Below are positions 30,243 through 35,925 of a stretch of 35,925 bases of DNA, in pieces. The notes beneath the pieces were generated by a model, which was not told where the DNA came from, searched no databases, and saw nothing but the letters and a program-made list of their open reading frames with translations. Every line of letters begins with the position of its first letter. Within the stretch, counting starts at the first letter, position 1. The DNA is from a virus. The stretch covers positions 1 to 35,925 of IMG/VR virus record IMGVR_UViG_3300032282_000325. One strand, 5' to 3'. Both the position numbers and the translations under genes were made by a program.

Positions 30243-30715
30243 TGGCAACGCAAACCCGCGACGTACCAGCCAAGTACCAGGCGGCCATGAACCAGATGAT
30301 GACGCCGTCCAGCGAAGTGGCGAAGTGTCCTACGCCTACCCAGGACGTGGTGCTGAATCTCAAGAACCGGGCGAAGGCGATCACTACTGCCGCCTACGGC
30401 CCTGAGAATCCAGCGTTGCCGAACACGGCCTACTGGAAGAAGAAGGCTGACACCTGGGACGTGAGCGTGGATGACGCGAAGAAAAGCGTCTGCGGTAACT
30501 GCGCGGCATTCAACGTGCAGGACTCAATCAAGCAATGCATTGCGAAAGGAATTGGAAATGAAGCAGACCCCTGGGGAACGATTGCATTGGCTGATCTCGG
30601 ATACTGCGAGATCTTTGACTTCAAGTGCGCGGCGAGCCGCACTTGCGATGCGTGGGTGGTGGGCGGGCCTAATGACGGCGATACGGAATCGGTAGACACT
30701 AACTTGGGGCAATGA
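30242..30715 (+). CDS. Cys-rich phage protein, 157 aa
   Basis: A 157-residue protein in the packaging operon. The C-terminal half holds six Cys in the pattern C-G-N-C-A-A-F, C-I-A-K, G-Y-C-E-I-F-D-F-K-C-A-A and C-D-A-W, followed by an acidic end. The C-x-x-C...GYC...C...C-D-A-W arrangement recalls small metal or Fe-S proteins (HiPIP-like) and recurs in uncharacterised proteins of podoviruses and cyanophages. A structural metal site in a virion-associated protein is likely. No enzyme assignment is made. Confidence 0.72.
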   Translation: MATQTRDVPAKYQAAMNQMMTPSSEVAKCPTPTQDVVLNLKNRAKAITTAAYGPENPALPNTAYWKKKADTWDVSVDDAKKSVCGNCAAFNVQDSIKQCIAKGIGNEADPWGTIALADLGYCEIFDFKCAASRTCDAWVVGGPNDGDTESVDTNLGQ

Positions 30716-30716
30716 C

Positions 30717-30878
30717 ATGAAGATGGCAAAACCTGGACTTTATGCAAATATCAATGCCAAGCAGAAGCGCATTAAGGCTGGATCTGGCGAGAAGATGAAC
30801 AAGCCTGGCACAAAGGCAGCGCCTAGCGCGGCCGACTTTCGCAAGGCGGCTAAGACGGCCAAGCCGGTGAAGAAGTGA
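30717..30878 (+). CDS. Small basic phage protein, 53 aa
   Basis: A 53-codon gene: MAKPGLYANINAKQKRIKAG, then SGEKMNKPGTKAAPSAADF and a basic Ala/Lys tail. This wording is widespread in tiny proteins near the portal gene of many phages, where it is annotated as hypothetical. The ATG at 30717 is 1 base after the previous stop; a second ATG at 30723 is possible. The product is very basic, so DNA or nucleoprotein binding is plausible. Its TGA overlaps the next GTG start. Confidence 0.78.
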   Translation: MKMAKPGLYANINAKQKRIKAGSGEKMNKPGTKAAPSAADFRKAAKTAKPVKK

Positions 30879-31165
30879 CCGCGGCCTGGCAACGCAAGGA
30901 GGGGCAGAACCCCAAAGGCGGGTTGAATGCCAAGGGCCGCGCCAGTTTGAAAGCTGCAGGCCAGGACATTAAGCCACCAGTGAAGTCAGGCGATAACCCG
31001 CGACGGGCGAGTTTCTTAGCGCGGATGGCAGGCAACTCTGGCCCTGAGATGAAGGACGGGAAACCGACCAGGTTGCTGTTGAGTCTGAATGCCTGGGGCG
31101 CGTCATCCAAGGCAGACGCCAAGGCCAAGGCGAAGGCCATCTCCGCGAGGAACAAGGCGAAGTGA
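30875..31165 (+). CDS. DUF6321-like basic protein, 96 aa
   Basis: The start is a GTG overlapping the previous stop (GTGA). The 96-residue product has the pattern AWQRKEGQNPKGGLNAKGRA, then NPRRASFLARMAGNSGPEM, and a Lys/Ala-rich C-terminus (KADAKAKAKAISARNKAK). This KEG-x-NPKGGLN signature belongs to a small family (DUF6321 as I recall) in phages and some bacteria. The function is unknown; the charge and the company of packaging genes suggest DNA association. Confidence 0.8.
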   Translation: MTAAWQRKEGQNPKGGLNAKGRASLKAAGQDIKPPVKSGDNPRRASFLARMAGNSGPEMKDGKPTRLLLSLNAWGASSKADAKAKAKAISARNKAK

Positions 31166-31854
31166 TAGCGCCCATTGCCATCAGCACCGTCCACGGCAAG
31201 AACCTGGCGGTGATGCTGGCATCTATCCGCGAGTATTGCCCAGAGATTCCCGTGTACTTGCGCGGTCCGGCATCAGTCCTGGAGCGTTTTGATGCCGACG
31301 TGAAGATGATCGGCCAACCCCGCAACTTTGGCGAGGACTACAACGACATCATTAACTGCGCACTCAAGGATTTTGATTCTGTCGTGGTGGCGAATGACGA
31401 TATTGTCCTGACTCCCACCAGCTATCGCGTCCTGATGGATGACGTGGACATCGTCAGCGATCTGAGTCTAAACCCTGGGTGGGTGGCCGCAAGGTGCGAT
31501 TCAGCGCGCGCGGTGCAGAATATCCGGTGGAATCCGGAGGGCGAGGCCATCGATATGTGCCGATTCACGTCCGAGTCCAAGATTCGGCGTGCTGATGTCA
31601 TCTCGCCCATATTTGCCTGGATTTGTGCGGATGCCTTTGCTAAATGCCCATTTCCACCACTGAACTGGTACTCGGATGACGTGCAATGCACTGACCTGGA
31701 GGAACTTGGGTATGAGAATTTCGTTTCAGCGTCCTATGTCCACCACGTCGGGAGCCAAACTGTTGGCGTAAACGCCGAGTCCTTAACCAACCAGGCTCTG
31801 CCCTGGCTAATGAAGCACCGACCAAAATATGTCCAACGCTGGTTTGACTCTTAA
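31162..31854 (+). CDS. Glycosyltransferase-like protein, 230 aa
   Basis: A 230-residue protein starting with GTG in a GTGA overlap. The N-terminal strand (IAPIAISTVHGKNLAVMLAS) and NFGEDYNDIINCALKDFDSV, then VVANDDIVLTP with the NDD acid cluster (78-80), give a GT-A glycosyltransferase look, with a YSDDVQCTDLEELGYENFVS segment and a VHHVGSQTV end. It may be shortened compared with full family-2 enzymes. It is translated with the methyltransferase next to it (26-base overlap), inside the packaging/portal operon. A role in decorating a virion or host molecule is inferred. Confidence 0.8.
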   Translation: MIAPIAISTVHGKNLAVMLASIREYCPEIPVYLRGPASVLERFDADVKMIGQPRNFGEDYNDIINCALKDFDSVVVANDDIVLTPTSYRVLMDDVDIVSDLSLNPGWVAARCDSARAVQNIRWNPEGEAIDMCRFTSESKIRRADVISPIFAWICADAFAKCPFPPLNWYSDDVQCTDLEELGYENFVSASYVHHVGSQTVGVNAESLTNQALPWLMKHRPKYVQRWFDS

Positions 31855-32365
31855 CCTGGGGTCCGGAAGGGACTACAAGGATGACGCCATCAACGCGGAC
31901 ATCCGGCCGGACGTTGGCGCTGATTGGGTGATGGATATCTCCGATATGCACATTGGAGGAATCGTTCGCTGGAAGGATAGGTTTGTAACCATCAAGCGCG
32001 GAGGCTTTGAACGCATCATTGCCTTTGACGTTTTGGAGCATATTCCCAATTTGGTGCAGGCCATGACCAACTGCCGCGATCTGTTGGCCGAAGGTGGTGA
32101 GATGCATATTGTCGTGCCTTACGAGTTGGGCCTAGGCGCTTGGCAGGACCCGACGCACGTCCGAGCATTCAACGAAAATTCGTGGGTGTACTACTGCGCC
32201 TGGCACTGGTACTTGGGCTGGAAGGATTACCGGTTTGAGATGACTCACCTGGATTACCGTCTCTCAGAGTATGGGAAGACCCTAGAATTGGAACAAGACG
32301 AGTTGCTACGCACGCCTCGGGCAGTGGATAGTATGTACGTCGTACTTAGAAAGATACTCGTATGA
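31829..32365 (+). CDS. SAM-dependent methyltransferase, class I-like, 178 aa
   Basis: A 178-residue protein with the SAM-binding glycine loop LNLGSGRDYK (8-17), an acidic residue at the end of strand 2 (NADIRPD), and FDVLEHIPN, the typical post-II/III motif of small-molecule or sugar methyltransferases. The later HIVVPYELGLGAWQDPTHVR, then HWYLGWKDY, resembles enzymes that methylate sugars or related groups in surface-polysaccharide clusters. It follows a glycosyltransferase-like gene, and the two may act on the same target. The stop overlaps the portal start (ATGA). Confidence 0.85.
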   Translation: MSNAGLTLNLGSGRDYKDDAINADIRPDVGADWVMDISDMHIGGIVRWKDRFVTIKRGGFERIIAFDVLEHIPNLVQAMTNCRDLLAEGGEMHIVVPYELGLGAWQDPTHVRAFNENSWVYYCAWHWYLGWKDYRFEMTHLDYRLSEYGKTLELEQDELLRTPRAVDSMYVVLRKILV

Positions 32366-34485
32366 ACATGAACGATATGCCAGTGACCACCGACGTGGCC
32401 GCACAAGAGCCAATGGATGACACCGAACTGGAGGCGATCATCGGGCAGGACCTGACTGACGCCGTCAGTTATATCGATTCCGATATATCTCCTGTACGGG
32501 CTATGGGGACCGCCTACTACCGTGGAGATCCATTCGGGAATGAGGAAGATGGGCGCTCCCAAGTGGTGGCGATGGAGGTGCGCGACACCGTAAGCGCCAT
32601 GATGCCAAGCCTGATGCGAGTATTTTTTTCCAGCGAGAACACTGTCGAGTACGTCCCAGAGACACCGGCAGATGTGGAGTACGCCAAGCAGGCCACAGAC
32701 TACGCGAACTTCATATTTAACCGTGACAACAATGGTTTTATGACCACCTACGCCATCTTCAAGGACTCGCTGGTCCGGAAGTGCGGAATTGCAAAATTCT
32801 GGTGGGAGGACTCCGAAAAGGTGGAGATCACCGACTTCAGTGGCCTGGATGATCAGACCCTGCAAATACTGATGCAGGAGCAGGCCGAGGTCAAGATTGT
32901 GGTTTCGTACCCTGATCCCGACGCGCCACCCATGCAGCCAATGATTGACCCTATGACGGGTCAGATGATGCCGCCCCCACCGCCACCCATGCTGCACGAC
33001 GTGCAGATTAAGCGCGTAACCAAGGACGGTCGCATCAAGATCATGGCAGTGCCGCCCGAGGAATTGCTGATCGACCGTCGTGCGCGGTCTTTTGATGATT
33101 GCAGCCTGATAGCGCACCGCAAGATGGCGACAGTCGCTGAACTAATTGCGATGGGCTACGACGAGGACGAGGTGCTGGACAACGTCACCGCCTCTGACTT
33201 GGACGATAACGAGGAGTATCTGGCACGCCAGCCGCTGGCGACTGCCATCGGGCAGACAGACAGCGCCAACCCCATGCAGCGCCGCGTCCTATACATCGAG
33301 GCGTATGAGCGCATCGACTACGACGGCGACGGCATCCCCGAATTGCGCAAAATCTGCTGCATGGGTTCCAGCTACAAGGTCGTGCGCAACCTACCGGCGA
33401 GTTACATCCCGTTTGTGGACTTCCCCTGCGATCCCGAGCCACATACATCCCCCATCGAGGCGATGTCCATATTCGACATCACGCACGACATCCAAGAGAT
33501 CAAGTCCGAAATCCTGCGCAACACGCTGGATAGCCTGGCTCAGTCCATCCACCCCCGCACCGCGGTGGTCGAGGGCCAGGTCAACATGGATGACGTGCTT
33601 AACAATGAAACGGGCGCGATTATTCGTATGCGTGCCCCTGGCATGGTGCAGCCGTTCTCCAGCCCGTTTGTAGGGCAGGCCGCGTTCCCCATGCTGGACT
33701 ACATCGACCAGATCAAGGAAGACCGCACCGGCATGAGCAAGGCCGCTATGGGTCTGAACGCCGACGCCTTGCAGTCAAGCACCAAGGCCGCGGTGGCCGC
33801 CACCATCAGCGCGTCCCAGGGCCGCATTGAACTGACGGCGCGGATGATGGCCGAGGGCATGAAAAAATTATTCAAGGGCATCCTGTTCCTGATGGTGACC
33901 CATCAGGACAAGCCCCGCATGATTCGTCTGCGCGACCAATTTGTGGAGATCGATCCACGCGCCTGGAACGCCAACATGGACGTGAGCATCAACATCGGCC
34001 TGGGCAACGGCGACACCAACGAGCGCCTGCAGGCTCTGATGATGATTAGTGCCAAGCAGCAGGAGGCGCTGACCCAGCTCGGCCCACAGAACCCGCTGGT
34101 AAGCCCGTCCATGTACGCCAGCACCCTGCGCAAGATTGTGGAATTAAGCGGGTTCAAGGACTCCAGCCAGTTCTTTAACGACATCCCAGCCGACTACCAG
34201 CCGCCAGCGCCACCACCTGAGAAACCGACTCCAGAGCAAGTGCTGGCCGAGGTCCAGGCCAAGTCTATTGAGGCTGATATCCAGAAGAAGGCCGCCGAGT
34301 TGGAACTCAAGCGCGAGCAGATGATCCGCGACGATGATTTTCGGCGTGACCAGTTGGCGCAGGATGGACTACTAAAGAAATATGAAATTGAGTTAAAGTA
34401 CAACGCACAGATTAGCAACGCTGAGATTCAAGCTGTCACCAGCATGAATCGAGAGGCAACCATCAACCAACCTGGAATGGCATGA
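32362..34485 (+). CDS. Portal protein, P22-type
   Basis: A 707-residue portal subunit, the dodecameric ring through which DNA enters and leaves the head. Recognisable parts: EVRDTVSAMMPSLMRVFFSS, YANFIFNRDNNGFMTTYAIF, KDSLVRKCGIAKFWWED, MAVPPEELLIDRRARSFDD, SIFDITHDIQEIKSEILRNT, then LDSLAQSIHPRTAVVEG and a C-terminal barrel-type coiled coil (AKSIEADIQKKAAELELKRE). A Pro-rich loop (PPPPPPM) lies near residue 210. The length is in the usual range for P22-like portals. The start overlaps the methyltransferase stop, and its own stop overlaps the next start. Confidence 0.94.
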   Translation: MNMNDMPVTTDVAAQEPMDDTELEAIIGQDLTDAVSYIDSDISPVRAMGTAYYRGDPFGNEEDGRSQVVAMEVRDTVSAMMPSLMRVFFSSENTVEYVPETPADVEYAKQATDYANFIFNRDNNGFMTTYAIFKDSLVRKCGIAKFWWEDSEKVEITDFSGLDDQTLQILMQEQAEVKIVVSYPDPDAPPMQPMIDPMTGQMMPPPPPPMLHDVQIKRVTKDGRIKIMAVPPEELLIDRRARSFDDCSLIAHRKMATVAELIAMGYDEDEVLDNVTASDLDDNEEYLARQPLATAIGQTDSANPMQRRVLYIEAYERIDYDGDGIPELRKICCMGSSYKVVRNLPASYIPFVDFPCDPEPHTSPIEAMSIFDITHDIQEIKSEILRNTLDSLAQSIHPRTAVVEGQVNMDDVLNNETGAIIRMRAPGMVQPFSSPFVGQAAFPMLDYIDQIKEDRTGMSKAAMGLNADALQSSTKAAVAATISASQGRIELTARMMAEGMKKLFKGILFLMVTHQDKPRMIRLRDQFVEIDPRAWNANMDVSINIGLGNGDTNERLQALMMISAKQQEALTQLGPQNPLVSPSMYASTLRKIVELSGFKDSSQFFNDIPADYQPPAPPPEKPTPEQVLAEVQAKSIEADIQKKAAELELKREQMIRDDDFRRDQLAQDGLLKKYEIELKYNAQISNAEIQAVTSMNREATINQPGMA

Positions 34486-34733
34486 CAGATCAAGTAATTC
34501 GCGCTGGCCGCAAGGCACAGGAACTCTTAGAGGACGAGACGTTCAATACGGCAATCACCAAGATTGAGAACGACCAACTTTGGATTTTCAAGAGCAGCAA
34601 ACCCGAGGAATCCGCAAAACGCGAGATGGCCTGGTCCATATTGAGGGCAATTGAGAACCTCAAGAATGAACTGACAAAGACCATAGACAACGCAAAAGTG
34701 GCGCAACGCGCTGCGGAACGGGTTAATAAATGA
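34482..34733 (+). CDS. Small helical protein between portal and scaffold, 83 aa
   Basis: An 83-residue helical protein starting in an ATGA overlap with the portal stop and ending in an ATGA overlap with the scaffold start. It reads TDQVIRAGRKAQELLEDETF, then AKREMAWSILRAIENLKNEL. Proteins of this wording occur between portal and scaffold in many podoviruses and are uncharacterised. A role in head assembly is likely from position. Confidence 0.78.
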   Translation: MTDQVIRAGRKAQELLEDETFNTAITKIENDQLWIFKSSKPEESAKREMAWSILRAIENLKNELTKTIDNAKVAQRAAERVNK

Positions 34734-35686
34734 CAGAATCACTTAACATGGACGCAGCAGTCCAGGCACTCACGGCCATACTTCCCGACGAGGGAGAAAA
34801 GTTACCCGACGAGGCGTTATCTCAGGAAACTGAGGCGGCGGTGGATGAGGAATTGTCCGGTGATGCAGACGCATCGGACGATGAAACGCCTACCGAACAG
34901 TCAGAGGAAGATGAGGAATCGGAGGAGAGCGAAGAGCCGCAGACTTTCACCGTCAAAGTAGACGGTAAGGAAGTTACTGTAACGCTTGACGAACTCCAAC
35001 AAGGTTACTCACGCACTCAAGACTACACGCGGAAGACCCAGCAGATTGCCGAGGTGCGAAAGCAAGTCGAGCAAGAGAGCCAGGCCATCCGCGCCGAGCG
35101 TGCGCAGTACGCTCAATTGTTAGGAGCATTGGAGCAGCAAGTTCAGCAGGCGGCAGAGCCTCAGATTGATTGGGACCGTCTTTATCAAGAAGACCCCATC
35201 GAGTGGGTGAGGCAGAAGGAGTTGGTGCGAGAGAACCAGACCAAGTACGCGGCTATTCAGAGCGAACAGCAGCGTCTTGCAGAAATCTCCCGCCAGGAAC
35301 AGGCGCAGTCTATGCAGGCGTTTCTTGCTCAAGAGCAGGAACGATTGATGGAAGTCCTACCCGAGTGGAAGGACCCAGCTAAAGCCAAGGCAGAGAAAGC
35401 GCTACTCATTGAATTCGGCCAGAAGGCAGGATTCCAACCTGATGAACTGAAGAACATTTTTGACCACCGCGTCGTGAACGTGTTGCGTAAAGCGGCACTG
35501 TACGAGCAGATGATGTCCAAGCGGGGCAACATCAAGCCGGTAGTCAACAATGGCCCAAGACCAGCCAAGCCAGGTGCAGCGGGTCGAGTCTCTACGACAA
35601 GCGAGTCAACGCGCGCAAAACAACGTCTTGCAAAAACTGGCCGCGTACAAGACGCGGTCTCCGCAATTGAACTTTTATTAAAGTGA
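34730..35686 (+). CDS. Scaffolding protein
   Basis: A 318-residue scaffold that guides capsid assembly and then leaves the head. The N-terminal 70 residues are strongly acidic (SEEDEESEESEEPQ). QTFTVKVDGKEVTVTLDELQ, then QGYSRTQDYTRKTQQIAEVR, is the signature of podovirus scaffolds, followed by long coiled coils (about 100-215). The C-terminal 60 residues are basic (RPAKPGAAGRVSTTSESTRA, KQRLAKTGRVQDAVSAIELL), as expected for the capsid-binding hook. It lies directly before the capsid gene. Confidence 0.9.
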   Translation: MTESLNMDAAVQALTAILPDEGEKLPDEALSQETEAAVDEELSGDADASDDETPTEQSEEDEESEESEEPQTFTVKVDGKEVTVTLDELQQGYSRTQDYTRKTQQIAEVRKQVEQESQAIRAERAQYAQLLGALEQQVQQAAEPQIDWDRLYQEDPIEWVRQKELVRENQTKYAAIQSEQQRLAEISRQEQAQSMQAFLAQEQERLMEVLPEWKDPAKAKAEKALLIEFGQKAGFQPDELKNIFDHRVVNVLRKAALYEQMMSKRGNIKPVVNNGPRPAKPGAAGRVSTTSESTRAKQRLAKTGRVQDAVSAIELLLK

Positions 35687-35693
35687 GTACACC

Positions 35694-35925
35694 ATGAGTA
35701 TCGTTACCAATACTTTCACCACCTTTGACGCCAAAGGTATTCGTGAAGACCTGTCCAATATCATCACCAATATCGCTCCCGAAGAAACTCCTTACATGAG
35801 CAACATCGGACGCGAGTCAATCAGCAATTCGCTGTTTGAGTATCAGACCGACACGCTGGCCGCCGCCGCAGCTAACAAGCAGATCGAGGGTGACGATGTC
35901 GCCTCTTTTGACGCTGTTACCGCAA
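35694..35925 (+). CDS. Major capsid protein, SU10-like (5' part)
   Basis: The first 77 codons of the capsid gene, from the ATG at 35694. The reading frame at 35805 matches that at position 3 of the window exactly, so the complete product is 320 residues. It starts SIVTNTFTTFDAKGIREDLS, then NIITNIAPEETPYMSNIG, the typical N-terminus of the family. The upstream scaffold gene ends seven bases earlier. A GTGAG near the scaffold stop may act as ribosome binding site. Confidence 0.93.
   Translation, partial: MSIVTNTFTTFDAKGIREDLSNIITNIAPEETPYMSNIGRESISNSLFEYQTDTLAAAAANKQIEGDDVASFDAVTA
35803..35925. repeat. Terminal direct repeat, right copy
   Basis: Identical to positions 1-123. Removing one copy gives a 35,802-bp circle. 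The point of opening lies inside the capsid gene. Confidence 0.95.

Noticed and set aside
32254-33117. 287-codon open frame on the minus strand inside the portal gene
   Set aside because: His- and Gly-rich composition typical of an antisense shadow; the portal frame on the plus strand is clear.
33146-33673. 175-codon open frame in another plus frame of the portal gene
   Set aside because: Thr/Arg/Ser/Trp-rich composition and full overlap with the portal gene; no start signal.
1-35925. Integrase, attachment site or lysogeny module
   Set aside because: No tyrosine or serine recombinase motifs seen. The HTH gene and divergent promoters alone do not show lysogeny.
1-35925. tRNA genes
   Set aside because: No cloverleaf or TTCRANNC-type T-loop in proper context was noticed by eye; a dedicated search would be needed to exclude one fully.

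Overview
The window is a complete or near-complete genome of a tailed bacteriophage, written as one linear contig. Its first and last 123 bases are identical and lie inside the major capsid protein gene, so the natural map is circular or circularly permuted, with a unique length of 35,802 bp. The phage is most likely a podovirus. It has a P22-type portal, a major capsid protein that resembles the SU10 major-head-protein family, a short connector/nozzle set and several large Ala/Gly/Gln-rich internal proteins, and no tape measure, tail tube or sheath genes. No integrase, DNA polymerase, RNA polymerase or tRNA gene was recognised. The host cannot be read directly. Small accessory proteins with Burkholderiales-prophage-like wording (for example an 'AIKAALAQPAQEPE' stretch) and perfect DnaA boxes suggest a freshwater or soil betaproteobacterium; this is inference.

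Layout, reading the circle from the packaging genes. Packaging and head: small terminase (27825-28271), a 344-base non-coding gap with DnaA boxes, large terminase, four small structural-associated proteins, a glycosyltransferase-like protein and a SAM methyltransferase, portal, an 83-aa protein, scaffold, then the major capsid protein that runs across the contig ends (35694 to 854) and ends at a terminator. Connector and fibres: a 104-aa protein, a second glycosyltransferase, a head-tail adaptor, and a fibre region with two diverged copies of a 'fibre plus tiny partner' cassette that flank a 12 x 20-residue repeat protein. Lysis: small membrane proteins, a membrane protein whose reading frame needs a -1 shift at A_AAA_AAG, a 3-TM holin and an M15-type endolysin. 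Tail and ejection: a C1q-like jelly-roll protein, a nozzle-like protein, a GNAT-like protein and five internal/ejection-type proteins up to 18326.

A leftward cluster (20594 to 18256) carries ten or eleven very small genes, many joined by ATGA overlaps, including two zinc-binding proteins, a winged-helix protein and several membrane micro-proteins. It diverges from a rightward early operon: a small HTH regulator, a RuvC-like resolvase, a Cas4/RecB-like nuclease, an SSB, a C5 cytosine methyltransferase and a primase-helicase. After the primase-helicase comes a highly structured 232-base region with iterons, palindromes and a 50-base nested hairpin, and then the terminase genes.

How it may work together: the HTH protein is a good candidate to control both the divergent promoter region and the iteron region, because the two share an 18-base operator-like element and an exact 10-mer. 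Replication probably uses the host polymerase, with the phage primase-helicase and SSB, and possibly host DnaA recruited to three perfect TTATCCACA boxes beside the terminase genes. The most unusual elements are this shared regulatory code, the DnaA boxes built into the small-terminase reading frame, the frameshift site in the lysis region, and the duplicated fibre cassettes.
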